From Salinicola acroporae (GTDB lineage Bacteria > Pseudomonadota > Gammaproteobacteria > Pseudomonadales > Halomonadaceae), in contig NZ_PZJW01000002.1 of NCBI RefSeq assembly GCF_003206615.1, positions 295,803-359,802 of the forward strand: a DNA stretch of 64,000 nt, in the 5' to 3' direction. A program made the translations under genes and the position numbers. Of the stretch, positions 27,796 through 36,587 are shown one piece after another. How positions within the stretch are numbered: the first letter of the stretch is position 1; the number at the start of each line of letters is the position of its first letter. The notes under the pieces were generated by a model. That model had not been told where the DNA came from. It was given only the letters and a program-made list of their open reading frames with translations, and ran no database searches.

Positions 27796-28707
27796 ATGAT
27801 GCGATTCTCCGCCCGCAAAACGGCTTCCGGTTCGCGCCTGTCCCGGATGGCCGCGAAAGCCATGGCCGGCACGCTGTTGGCCGTGTCACTGTCGAGCCTG
27901 TCGCTGACGGTGCTTGCCGCCGACCTCCCGGAGATCGAGAGCCGCGGCAGTCTGAGTGTCGCGACCGAGGATAACTACGCGCCCTTCAACTATATCGACA
28001 ACGGCAATCCCGTTGGCTTCAACGCCGACATGCTGGAGGAACTGCGCCAATACGCGGACTTCGACGTCGACCAGGACATCCTGCCCTGGACCGGCCTGCT
28101 CGCGGCCGTCTCCACCGGCCAGTACGACATGGCGCTGACCGGCGCCTCTGTCTCCGACGAGCGTCTGCGCGTCTTCAACTACACCGCTCCCTATGCCTCG
28201 GCGCAGCACTTCGCGATCACTCGCGCCGGCGATGACAGCATCCAGAGCGTCGCGGACCTGAGCGGCAAGAAGCTGGGCGTGCAGGCCGGCAGCGTACTGC
28301 TGTCTCGCCTGCCGGAACTCGAGAAGATGCTCAAGGAGAGTGGCGGCGAACTGGGCGAGGTGGTGCAGTACGAGTCCTACCCGGAAGCCTTCGCCGACCT
28401 GGCCAACGGCCGTCTCGACTTCGTCATCGACTCCGCCGTGCCGGTCAATACGCTGGTGGCATCCAAGCCGGATGTCTTCGCCAAGGGGCCAGCGGTGTCC
28501 GGTCCGGGATACGTCTCCTGGCCGATGCCGAAGTCGAGCCCGGAGCTGCTCGAGTACATGAATGGCTTCCTCGACCATATGCGTGACACCGGCCGCCTGG
28601 CCGAGCTGCAGGAGAAATGGTTCGGCGAGAGCTTCCCCGACCTGCCCACCGAGCCGCTGACCAGCGTCGATCAATTCCACGAGCTGCAATTCAGCAACAT
28701 GAAGTAA
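27796..28707 (+). CDS. ABC transporter substrate-binding protein, polar amino acid type
   Basis: 303-residue periplasmic protein with a signal peptide (cleavage near residue 41, TVLAA) and an SBP_bac_3 fold starting LPEIESRGSLSVATEDNYAPFNYIDNG. Segments GLLAAVSTGQYDMALTGASVSDER and GKKLGVQAGSVLL are typical of binding proteins for polar amino acids and related compounds. First gene of a four-gene importer unit. AGAGGG precedes the ATG at 27796. Ligand not predictable. Confidence 0.9.
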   Translation: MMRFSARKTASGSRLSRMAAKAMAGTLLAVSLSSLSLTVLAADLPEIESRGSLSVATEDNYAPFNYIDNGNPVGFNADMLEELRQYADFDVDQDILPWTGLLAAVSTGQYDMALTGASVSDERLRVFNYTAPYASAQHFAITRAGDDSIQSVADLSGKKLGVQAGSVLLSRLPELEKMLKESGGELGEVVQYESYPEAFADLANGRLDFVIDSAVPVNTLVASKPDVFAKGPAVSGPGYVSWPMPKSSPELLEYMNGFLDHMRDTGRLAELQEKWFGESFPDLPTEPLTSVDQFHELQFSNMK

Positions 28708-28804
28708 GCCATCGGCTCGTTGCGCCATCGGCAACGAACCACCGGCATGACGCTGCGGCGGGTCCGCGGCGTCAATCGCTTCGAAGTCTCGTGGAGGACG
28801 CATC

Positions 28805-29446
28805 ATGAACGCCAGTGCCTGGCAAATGCTGCTGGACGGTGCCTGGACGACGATCTGGATCTCTGGCGTCTCCATCGCCATGGGGGTGATCGCAGGGCTG
28901 ATCATCGCGTTGATCCGGATAGCCAGGATCCCCGTGGTCGACCAGATCCTGGTGCTCTACATCAGCCTGGCGCGGGCCACCCCGCTGGTCACGCTGGCGC
29001 TGTTCATCTTTCTGAGCGCCCCGACTTTCGGTCTCAGCCTCAATCGCAACGTCGCCGGCATTCTCGCCCTGACGCTCAACACCACCGCCTTCAACGCCGA
29101 AATCTGGCGCAGCGCGTTCCGCAACTTCTCCCGGGAACAGCGCGAAGCGGCCATGGCCACCGGCATGACGCCCTGGATCACCTTTCGCCGCATCATGCTG
29201 CCCCAGATGATGATCACGAGTCTTCCCGGCCTGATCAACGAGATGTCGTTCCTGATCAAGGGCAGCCCGGCAATCGCGGTGATCGGTATCGTCGACCTGA
29301 CCCGCGTGACCAACCGCATTTCCGCGGTGACCTATGAACCCCTCCCCCCCATCCTGGTGGCCTGCGCGCTCTACATGGCGGTCATCGGCTGCCTGGTCTG
29401 GCTGCAGCGTATCGCCGAGCGCCGTGCCAACCGGCTGGCCATGTGA
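28805..29446 (+). CDS. ABC transporter permease, HisM/GlnP family
   Basis: 213-residue inner-membrane permease with about five transmembrane segments and the His/Glu/Gln/Arg/opine TM signature. The cytoplasmic EAA loop that contacts the ATPase is EQREAAMATGMTPWITFRRI (about residues 115-134). A GGAGG Shine-Dalgarno precedes the ATG. It pairs with the second permease 23 bases downstream to form the membrane channel. Confidence 0.92.
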   Translation: MNASAWQMLLDGAWTTIWISGVSIAMGVIAGLIIALIRIARIPVVDQILVLYISLARATPLVTLALFIFLSAPTFGLSLNRNVAGILALTLNTTAFNAEIWRSAFRNFSREQREAAMATGMTPWITFRRIMLPQMMITSLPGLINEMSFLIKGSPAIAVIGIVDLTRVTNRISAVTYEPLPPILVACALYMAVIGCLVWLQRIAERRANRLAM

Positions 29447-29469
29447 TCGGATAACGCCAAGGAGAGATC

Positions 29470-30135
29470 ATGAGCAACTGGGAAATTCTGTGGGGCGCGC
29501 GGGATCAGTTCTGGTCCGGTTTCGCCAGCACGATGGCGATCTTCGGCCTGTCGATCAGCGCCGCATTCGCGATCGGCTGCGGCATGCTCTATCTGCTGGA
29601 GGGCAGTCGGCCCCGGCTCACCGTGCCGGTCCGGGTGTTCATCGACGCCATGCGCATGCTGCCGTTCCTCATCCTGGTATATCTGCTCTACTACGGCCTG
29701 CCGGCGTTCGATATCCGGCTGGACGCCTGGTGGTCCGGCGTCGGCGCACTGGCGGTCTATCACGGCTGCTACTTCGCCGAGATATTTCGCGGCGCGCGGC
29801 TGACCTTCCCGCCCGGCCAAGTCGAAGCCGCCAAGGCCCACGGGTTTACCAAGGGCAAGATGTTCTTCCGCCTGATCCTGCCGCAGATCGTGATGCAGAC
29901 CCGGCCGCTGCTCGGCAACCAGTTGATCTACGCGCTCAAGGATACCGCCTTCCTGGTGATCATCACCGTGCAGGAACTCACCGCCGCGGCCAACAGCCTG
30001 TCGGGAACCTATTTCATTCCTACCGAGGCCTTCATCGTGGTCATCGGCTTCTACTGGGCGGTCAGCGTGGTCATGGAAATCATCATCAAGCAGTGTGGCC
30101 GCTTCAGCGCCAAACGGGGATTCGACCATGTTTGA
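29470..30135 (+). CDS. ABC transporter permease, HisM/GlnP family
   Basis: 221-residue second permease of the importer. The EAA loop is PGQVEAAKAHGFTKGKMFFR (about residues 118-137). AAGGAG precedes the ATG. Its end overlaps the ATP-binding protein gene by 8 bases, so the two are translationally coupled. Confidence 0.92.
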   Translation: MSNWEILWGARDQFWSGFASTMAIFGLSISAAFAIGCGMLYLLEGSRPRLTVPVRVFIDAMRMLPFLILVYLLYYGLPAFDIRLDAWWSGVGALAVYHGCYFAEIFRGARLTFPPGQVEAAKAHGFTKGKMFFRLILPQIVMQTRPLLGNQLIYALKDTAFLVIITVQELTAAANSLSGTYFIPTEAFIVVIGFYWAVSVVMEIIIKQCGRFSAKRGFDHV

Positions 30136-30982
30136 GAAAAGCACGTCTGGACCTGCCGGGTCTGGACAACCCACGCCCGAACAGAGCGCGCTCGAAAGAA
30201 CCGCGCCCGATGACGCAGCCCGCAGCGACCGGATCGCGGTGTCGATTCGCCATCTCTCGAAGAGCTTCGATGGCGTCGAGGTCCTGCGCGACGTGGACCT
30301 GGAGGTGCGCGAGGGCGACGTGGTGACGATCCTGGGCTCCTCCGGCTCCGGCAAATCGACACTGCTACGCTGCATCAACTGGCTGGAGCGCCCCGACAGC
30401 GGCAGCATCCATATCGGCGGCCAGCGCATCGGCGTCAACGATGCCGGCCGGCCGATGCCGGTGCGCGAGCTGGCCAAGGTTCGCGCCCGCACCGGCATGG
30501 TGTTCCAGAGTTTCAATCTGTGGCCGCATCTCAACGTGCTGCACAACGTCACCGAAGCGCCGATCCACGTGCTCGGCAAGTCGAAAGCCGAGGCCGAGGC
30601 GCTCGCCCGCGACCTGCTGGAGAAGGTCGGCATGTCGCCCAAGGCCGATGCCTATCCCAGCACCCTCTCGGGCGGCCAGAAACAGCGCGTGGCGATCGCT
30701 CGCGCCCTGGCGATGCAGCCGGAGGTGATGCTGTTCGACGAGCCGACATCGGCGCTCGACCCGGAACTGGTCGGCGAAGTGCTGGCGGTGATCAAGGATC
30801 TCTCCGCCGAGGGCTACACCATGGTCATCGTCACCCACGAGATGGCCTTCGCCCGCGCCGTATCCGATCAGGTGGTGTTTCTCGAGAAGGGGCTGATCAT
30901 CGAGCAGGCCGACCCGGAGACCTTTTTCACCCATGCCAGTACCGAGCGGGTGCGGCAGTTCCTGGAGCGCAACGAGGGTTGA
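30128..30982 (+). CDS. ABC transporter ATP-binding protein, polar amino acid type
   Basis: 284-residue ATPase with Walker A GSSGSGKST at 70-78, signature LSGGQKQR at 180-187, and Walker B VMLFDEPTSALDP from about 200. The N-terminus has an extra unstructured segment of about 35 residues, rich in Pro, Ser and Ala, that most family members lack. The start is the ATG at 30128, which overlaps the permease. It energises the importer on the cytoplasmic face. Confidence 0.92.
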   Translation: MFEKSTSGPAGSGQPTPEQSALERTAPDDAARSDRIAVSIRHLSKSFDGVEVLRDVDLEVREGDVVTILGSSGSGKSTLLRCINWLERPDSGSIHIGGQRIGVNDAGRPMPVRELAKVRARTGMVFQSFNLWPHLNVLHNVTEAPIHVLGKSKAEAEALARDLLEKVGMSPKADAYPSTLSGGQKQRVAIARALAMQPEVMLFDEPTSALDPELVGEVLAVIKDLSAEGYTMVIVTHEMAFARAVSDQVVFLEKGLIIEQADPETFFTHASTERVRQFLERNEG

Positions 30983-31063
30983 GCCCAGGCCGCGAAAGCG
31001 ACTCGACAGCCGACGGCGAAAGTGCCAACAATGCGACAACGCCATCTTTTCGAGGGAGCTGTC

Positions 31064-32020
31064 ATGTCGATAACGGTTACGGTCTTGGACGACTATCAGG
31101 GATGCTGTGCCTTTCTCGACGCCGCCCACGAACTCGACGGCAGCGACGTGCGCCTGGACATCGAACATCGGCATCTCGACGCCGAGGCGCTGCCCGCCCG
31201 TCTGGCCGATAGCGACGCCATCATCCTGATCCGCGAGCGCACCTCGCTGACCCGCGAACTGCTGGAACAGCTGCCGAACCTGAAGCTGGTGGTCCAGACC
31301 GGGCGGCTCTCCTCGGCCATCGACGTCGCTGCCTGCGAGGCGCTGGGCATCGCCGTTCGCGACGGCGGCGGCTCCCCGGTCGCGCCGGCGGAGCTCACTT
31401 GGCTGCTGATCATGGCGGGCTGTCGGCGCCTCGGCGGCTATCTCGCCCGCCAGGCCGAGGGCGACTGGCAGCGCACCAACGAGCGCCTGGAGGCGGAGTC
31501 GCTGGGCCACGCCGTCCATGGGCGTACGCTGGGCATCTGGGGCCTGGGCAAGATCGGCAGCCGGGTCGCCGGTTACGCCCAGGCGTTCGGCATGAACGTT
31601 GTCGCCCACGGTCGCGAAAGCAGCGCCGGGCGCGCCTTCGAGCTGGGCGTCGAATTCGAGCCCGATCGACACGCCTTCCTCGCACGCTGCGACGTGATCA
31701 CCCTGCACCTCAAGCTCAACGACGATACGCGCGGCATGATCACGCCGGCGGACCTCGCCGCGATGCGCGCCGACGCGCTGCTGGTCAACACCAGCCGCGC
31801 CGAGCTGATCCGACCGGGGGCGCTGCTCGACGCGCTGGACGCCGGCCGCCCCGGCGGCGCCGCGCTGGATGTCTACGAGAACGAACCCGACGGCGCCAGC
31901 GCTTACCAGGCACACCCCCGCGTGCTGGCCACACCGCATATCGGCTTCGTCGAGAAGGACACCTACGAACTCTATTTCTCGACCGCGTTTCGCCAGGTCC
32001 GGGAATTCTTTTCACCCTGA
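31064..32020 (+). CDS. D-2-hydroxyacid dehydrogenase family protein
   Basis: 318-residue NAD(P)-dependent enzyme. The cofactor motif is WGLGKIG at 159-165, and the catalytic triad is R245 (NTSRAELI), E274 (YENEPD) and H292 (TPHIGF). It interconverts a 2-oxoacid and a D-2-hydroxyacid, possibly as the catabolic step after import by the ABC system that ends 81 bases upstream. GAGGGAG fixes the ATG at 31064. Substrate not predictable. Confidence 0.9.
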   Translation: MSITVTVLDDYQGCCAFLDAAHELDGSDVRLDIEHRHLDAEALPARLADSDAIILIRERTSLTRELLEQLPNLKLVVQTGRLSSAIDVAACEALGIAVRDGGGSPVAPAELTWLLIMAGCRRLGGYLARQAEGDWQRTNERLEAESLGHAVHGRTLGIWGLGKIGSRVAGYAQAFGMNVVAHGRESSAGRAFELGVEFEPDRHAFLARCDVITLHLKLNDDTRGMITPADLAAMRADALLVNTSRAELIRPGALLDALDAGRPGGAALDVYENEPDGASAYQAHPRVLATPHIGFVEKDTYELYFSTAFRQVREFFSP

Positions 32021-32049
32021 TCGGGCAAGTCAAAACCGACGGCCCAGAA

Positions 32050-32081
32050 ACGACTCTCCCGGCCGCAGCCGGGAGAGTCGT
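32050..32081. repeat. Hairpin repeat/terminator, copy 1 (inverted relative to copy 2)
   Basis: A perfect 14-bp stem (ACGACTCTCCCGGC with GCCGGGAGAGTCGT) around the loop CGCA. The 20-base core is the exact reverse complement of the core at 38293-38312. It lies between convergent genes. On the minus strand it is followed by TTTC, so termination of the GST transcript is plausible. Confidence 0.7.
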
Positions 32082-32130
32082 GATCGAGCCAGATGCATGA
32101 CCGACCGGGTTGAACGCAGTTGCATCGATA

Positions 32131-32819
32131 TCACCGTCCGAACAGATGCTTGCGCGCCTCGTCGGTCATCTCGACATTGTTGGCGGGATTGATCTCCTCC
32201 GCCTTGGCGTAGGCGCGTCTCACCGCATCGCGTTCGCCGACCTGCTCGAACCAGCGCTGCAGGCTCGGGTAGTCCTCCATGTCCTGACCCTGCTTCTCGA
32301 ACGGCTTGATCCACGGCCAGATCGCCATGTCGGCGATGGAGTAGTCGTCGCCGGCCACGTAGTCGTTGGCATCGAGCTGCTTGTCGAGCACCCGGTAGAG
32401 CCGCGACGTCTCGTTCATGTAGCGCTCGACGGCGTAGTCGATCTTTTTCGGCGCATAGTGGCGGAAATGGTGGTTCTGCCCCGCCATCGGCCCCAGCCCG
32501 CCCATCTGCCAGTGGAGCCACTGCAGCACCCGATAGCGTTGGCGTCCGCTCTTGGGCAGAAACTTGCCACTCTTGTCGGCCAGATACTCGAGGATCGCGC
32601 CGGATTCGAACAGCGACAACGGCTGCCCGCCGTCGGCCGGGGCGCGATCGACGATCGCGGGGATGGGTTGTTGGGGGCGATCTCGAGAAATTCAGGCGTG
32701 AACTGCTCGCCCTTGCCGATATTGACCGGATGGATCCGGTAGTCGAGCCCCGCTTCCTCGAGGAACAGCGTGATCTTGTGACCGTTGGGGGTCGTCCAGT
32801 AGTAGAGATCGATCATCAC
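32131..32819 (-). pseudogene. Glutathione S-transferase gene with a one-base frameshift
   Basis: The N-terminal part (MMIDLYYWTTPNGHKITLFL through LEIAPNN, from 32819) and the rest (IPAIVDRAPADGG through DEARKHLFGR, to 32131) are in different frames. Together they make a complete YfcG/Ure2-like GST of about 229 residues. The total length is 689 bases, one short of a whole number of codons. The break is at 32665-32666, where one base of the codon after AAC-AAC is missing in a C-run. This is either a recent inactivating mutation or a base-calling error in the C-run. If real, the product ends as a short N-terminal fragment with a nonsense tail. Confidence 0.85.
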
Positions 32820-32946
32820 AGGCTCCTGTCGTGACGCCCGGCGATAAGCCGGATGCTGTCAGGATAGGCTTTGCGGGGGGCGGCGTCTCGCGCGACGTCG
32901 CCCCAGGCGGTTCAAAAGCGCCTGCTCGCTCGGTCAACGCTCGTGA

Positions 32947-33657
32947 TCAATTGGCATAGGCGCCGTCGACGTCGACGATCCGCGTGGCGTTGCGGCCCAC
33001 GCCATCATGTATATCCAGCATGCGCTGGAACCAGGCGTAGACCGGATCGGCGTTGGAGACCAGGTCGGCAGCGGAGGTCACCCTCGCCCACATGAACGCG
33101 CCCACCACCAGATAGTCCGCGGCGCCGGCCTCGTCGCCGTCCAGGAACGGCGATTCATCCAGTCGCCCGCGCATCGGTTCCAGCGCACGGTCGAGCATCG
33201 ACAGCCCCTGGCTCGGCGAATGCATCTCCTCCAGGGTGCGGCCGAACGCCTTTTCGCGCGAGGTGCGGAAGTAGTCGCGGTCGTCCGGGTGAATGGCGTT
33301 GAAGACATCCATCAGGATCGTGCGCATGACTCCCGGCGCCAGCGAACGCTCGGCGTAGAACTTGAAGAACCGCGCCCGGGCTTCGGCCGTGGCATCACCC
33401 AGTAGCGGCTTGTCCGGGTAGACCCGATCGAGATAGCGGAAGATTTCATAGCTGTCGACGACCGTCTGGTCACCGTCGACGAAGACCGGCACCTTCGTCT
33501 GGTCCGAGAAGGCGATCGCCTCCTTGTCGGTGAACTTCCACGGCACGAATTCGCAATCGAGCCCTTTATGCGCCAGCGCATACTTGACCCGCCAGCAGTA
33601 GGGCGAGAATCGCAGTCGCTCGTCGCGCCCGCACAGATCGAACATTTTACGGCTCAT
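32947..33657 (-). CDS. Glutathione S-transferase family protein, LigE/LigF-like N-terminus
   Basis: 236 residues. The thioredoxin-like N-terminal domain begins with FSPYCWRVKYALAHKGL, typical of beta-etherase-type GSTs, followed by the TKVPVFVDGDQTVVDS segment with the cis-Pro, then an all-helical C-terminal domain from about 90. It may conjugate glutathione or cleave ether or isomeric substrates. GAGGAG precedes the ATG. It lies just upstream of the frameshifted GST in the same orientation and is divergent from the YdeP-type gene. Confidence 0.86.
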   Translation of the reverse strand: MSRKMFDLCGRDERLRFSPYCWRVKYALAHKGLDCEFVPWKFTDKEAIAFSDQTKVPVFVDGDQTVVDSYEIFRYLDRVYPDKPLLGDATAEARARFFKFYAERSLAPGVMRTILMDVFNAIHPDDRDYFRTSREKAFGRTLEEMHSPSQGLSMLDRALEPMRGRLDESPFLDGDEAGAADYLVVGAFMWARVTSAADLVSNADPVYAWFQRMLDIHDGVGRNATRIVDVDGAYAN

Positions 33658-33771
33658 GCCACACTCCTCGTTTTATACGGTTGTTACGGCTGCAGTGCTC
33701 GCAGCATGTCCAAGGGAGGGGGAACCGTCAAACCCTGAACTGGCGCCCGCCCGATCCAGATTGCCTCGGCG

Positions 33772-33785
33772 CGAATCGAAATTCG
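33772..33785. promoter_or_regulatory. Inverted repeat in the GST/YdeP-type divergent promoter region
   Basis: CGAAT-CGAA-ATTCG is a perfect 5-bp inverted repeat with a 4-base spacer, between the divergent GST and molybdopterin oxidoreductase genes. It could be an operator; the regulator is unknown. Confidence 0.3.
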
Positions 33786-33892
33786 TTGCCATACTGTTAC
33801 GGATAGCAGTCATACCGTGAGCCTGCGAGTCACCTTTTCAAGCGGGAGCACGGCGGGTTTACCACCTCAGATCGATCACGAAGGAGTGGATC

Positions 33893-36244
33893 ATGGTACG
33901 CCGACTCAAGGACGATGAACTGCACGGTAGCCAAGGCAAACACGATGCACCCGGCGGCGGCTGGCAGTCGATCCAGGCCACGGAGGCACATTTCCTGCGC
34001 GAGAAGGTGCCGTTCAAGGGCAACGGCCTGATGTTCAAGATCAATCACCCCGATGGCGGGTTCGAGTGCCCTAGCTGTGCCTGGCCCAACCCGGCGAAAC
34101 CCGGACCGGCCGAGTTCTGCGAGAACGGGGCCAAGGCGGTCGCCTGGGAAGCTACGGCGGCACGAACCACGCCGGAGTTCTTCGCCAGCCATACCGTTGC
34201 CGAGCTGCTCGGCTGGTCGGACCATGCCCTCGAGAAGCAGGGCCGCCTGACCCACCCGATGCGCTACAACCCGGACACCGACAAGTACGATCCGATCGAC
34301 TGGACGACGGCGTTCCGCGAGATCGGCGAGCAGGTGAAATCCTACGACCCGAAACGGGTCGAGCTCTACACTTCGGGTCGCACCTCCAACGAAGCGGCAT
34401 TCCTGTGGCAGCTCTACGGTCGGATGCTGGGCACGCACAACTTCCCCGACTGCTCCAACATGTGCCACGAGACGACCACCGTGGCCTTGCCCCAGAGCAT
34501 CGGCGTGGGCAAGGCGACCACGGTGCTGGAGGATTTCGAACACGCCGACTGCATCTTCCTGTTCGGCCAGAACGCCGGTACCAACAGCCCGCGGATGATG
34601 GGCCTGCTGCACGAGGCGCGCCTGCGCGGCGCCGAGGTGATCACGTTCAACCCGCTGCGCGAGCGGGCGCTGGTCAAGTTCGCCAATCCGCAGACGCCCC
34701 GGGACATGCTGACCAACCACGGCGTGCCGATCAGCTCGCAGTATCATCAGGTCCGCATCGGCGGCGATATCGCCGCGATCCAGGGCATCTGCAAGCGCAT
34801 CCTCGAGGTCGACGACGAGGCCCGCGACAGCGGCGGCGAGCGTGTCATCGACCACGACTTCATCGCGATGCACACCGATGGCTTCGAGGCGTTTGCCACT
34901 CACTGCCGCCATCTACCGTGGGAGCGAATCGAGCGCCACAGCGGTCTCGAACGGACGGCGATCGAGCAGGCCGCCGAAGCGTGGATCCGTGCCGAGCGCG
35001 TGATCTGCTGCTGGGGGATGGGCATTACCCAGCACATCCGTGGCGGCGACAACATCCACCAGATTCTCAACCTGCTGCTGATGGGCGGTCACATTGGCCG
35101 TCGCGGTGCCGGCGCCTGTCCGGTGCGCGGCCACTCCAACGTCCAGGGCGATCGGACCGTAGGGATCTTCCACAAGTCCGGCGAGGCATTCCTGTCGAAG
35201 ATGGACGAAGTGTTCGGCATCGAATGCCTGCGCGAGCACGGCCACGACGTGGCGCTCTGCTGCGAGGCGATTCTGCGCGACGAGGTGGACGCCTTTCTCG
35301 GCATGGGAGGCAACTTCTTCCGCGCCATCGCCGACCAGGCTCGCATCGCCCCCCACGTCGAGAACATCCCGCTGACGGTGCAGATCGCCACCAAGCTCAA
35401 CCGCAGCCACCTGATTCACGGCAAGGCGGCCTACCTGCTGCCGGCGCTGGCAAGAACCGAGAAGGACGTCCAGGCCGGTGTCGAGCAAACCATCACCATC
35501 GAGGACGGCATGTGCAATGTGCAAGGCTCCAAGGGCGCGCTCGAGCCGGCGTCAGCGCATCTGCGCTCCGAAATCGCCATCGTCGCCGGCCTGGGCAAGG
35601 CAACCTTCGCCCCCAATCCCAAGGTCGACTGGGAGTGGTTGAGCGAGGATTACGCCCGCGTCCGAGACAAGATCGAAGCGACCCAGCCGGAGACGTTTTA
35701 CGATTTCAATCAGCGACTGCACGACCAGGGCGTTTTCCATCTCGATATCGCCGCCCGCGATCGCATCTGGAACACCGACTCCGGCAAGGCTCACTTCCTG
35801 TTCCCCGCCGACCACCTCACCGAAGATGCCTCCGAGCCGGGGGACGCCCATTTCCAGTTGCTCTCAATCCGCGGGCACGATCAGTTCAACACCACCGTCT
35901 ACTCCTATGACGACCGCTACCGGGACATCTACGGCACCCGCATGGTGCTGATGATGAATCCCGCCGACATCGAGAAGCACGGTTTCGAGGCCGGCAACAA
36001 GGTCACGCTGAAGACGGTGAGCGACGATGGCATCGAGCGTCAGGTCTCGGGCTTCAAGATCATCGCCTACGATCTGCCGGAGAACTGTCTCGGTGCCTAC
36101 TATCCGGAGGTCAACGACCTGATTCCCGTCGGCAACCGGGACAGGCAGAGCAATACCATCGCCGGCAAGTCGATCCCGGTGACGCTTGCGTTGATGAGCA
36201 CGGAGGCGGTAGAGGCGGAAACCGGCATGCTCGCCACCGATTGA
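33893..36244 (+). CDS. FdhF/YdeP family molybdopterin oxidoreductase
   Basis: 783-residue protein of the YdeP-type branch of the formate dehydrogenase-like DMSO reductase superfamily. Visible segments are CPSCAWP near residue 60, the cofactor region GTHNFPDCSNMCHETT, GMGITQHIRGGDNIHQILNLLLMGGHIGRRGAGACPVRGHSNVQGDRT in the centre, and a C-terminal dinucleotide-binding barrel (LLSIRGHDQFNTTVYS). The family lacks the selenocysteine of true formate dehydrogenases, and E. coli YdeP is linked to acid resistance. AAGGAG precedes the ATG. No electron-transfer subunit is encoded nearby, so the substrate is uncertain. Confidence 0.9.
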   Translation: MVRRLKDDELHGSQGKHDAPGGGWQSIQATEAHFLREKVPFKGNGLMFKINHPDGGFECPSCAWPNPAKPGPAEFCENGAKAVAWEATAARTTPEFFASHTVAELLGWSDHALEKQGRLTHPMRYNPDTDKYDPIDWTTAFREIGEQVKSYDPKRVELYTSGRTSNEAAFLWQLYGRMLGTHNFPDCSNMCHETTTVALPQSIGVGKATTVLEDFEHADCIFLFGQNAGTNSPRMMGLLHEARLRGAEVITFNPLRERALVKFANPQTPRDMLTNHGVPISSQYHQVRIGGDIAAIQGICKRILEVDDEARDSGGERVIDHDFIAMHTDGFEAFATHCRHLPWERIERHSGLERTAIEQAAEAWIRAERVICCWGMGITQHIRGGDNIHQILNLLLMGGHIGRRGAGACPVRGHSNVQGDRTVGIFHKSGEAFLSKMDEVFGIECLREHGHDVALCCEAILRDEVDAFLGMGGNFFRAIADQARIAPHVENIPLTVQIATKLNRSHLIHGKAAYLLPALARTEKDVQAGVEQTITIEDGMCNVQGSKGALEPASAHLRSEIAIVAGLGKATFAPNPKVDWEWLSEDYARVRDKIEATQPETFYDFNQRLHDQGVFHLDIAARDRIWNTDSGKAHFLFPADHLTEDASEPGDAHFQLLSIRGHDQFNTTVYSYDDRYRDIYGTRMVLMMNPADIEKHGFEAGNKVTLKTVSDDGIERQVSGFKIIAYDLPENCLGAYYPEVNDLIPVGNRDRQSNTIAGKSIPVTLALMSTEAVEAETGMLATD

Positions 36245-36587
36245 TGCCGCGCTCTCGCCTGACTCGCCTTCCCAGCACCGTCGCCGCCTGCCCTCCGGTA
36301 GGCGGCGATGTCCATTAGTCGCAACGCAGCGCCCGCCAACGCTCGATATCGTTCCGCCAGCTGGCCTGAAAAGGCTTCACAGTCAGTCATTTGGCCAATA
36401 CCGGCACCACCTGCCGGCTATTGGTAATACCATTTACCCATGATTGGCAGCTCCTCCGTCTGTGGTTATCTTCCGAGTCAATCGCCGCGACCGGCCTGCG
36501 GAGTGGATTGACCGGTTCCGTCGCCACCCGGCGATGACCTTCCTGGCGACAAACGAAGCCGATAATAACGACTCAGGGGCTCTCGAT
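36245..36587. other. Intergenic control region upstream of the glycolate/lactate permease
   Basis: 343 bases without a convincing gene. It holds a 9-bp hairpin just after the YdeP-type gene (TCGCCGCCT at 36281-36289 with AGGCGGCGA at 36300-36308), a long imperfect palindrome at 36395-36424, and the TGGT-N3-ACCA operator at 36422-36432. Confidence 0.6.
36422..36432. promoter_or_regulatory. GlcC/LldR/FadR-type operator upstream of the permease
   Basis: TGGTAATACCA is the TGGT-N3-ACCA palindrome bound by FadR-subfamily GntR regulators. The same pattern precedes glcD at 38324. It abuts the right arm of an imperfect palindrome (CCAATACCGGCA 36395-36406 with TGCCGGCTATTGG 36412-36424). Confidence 0.65.

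Noticed and set aside
36100-36390. Possible small minus-strand gene between the YdeP-type gene and the permease
   Set aside because: It overlaps the end of the YdeP-type gene antisense and has no motif or convincing ribosome binding site.
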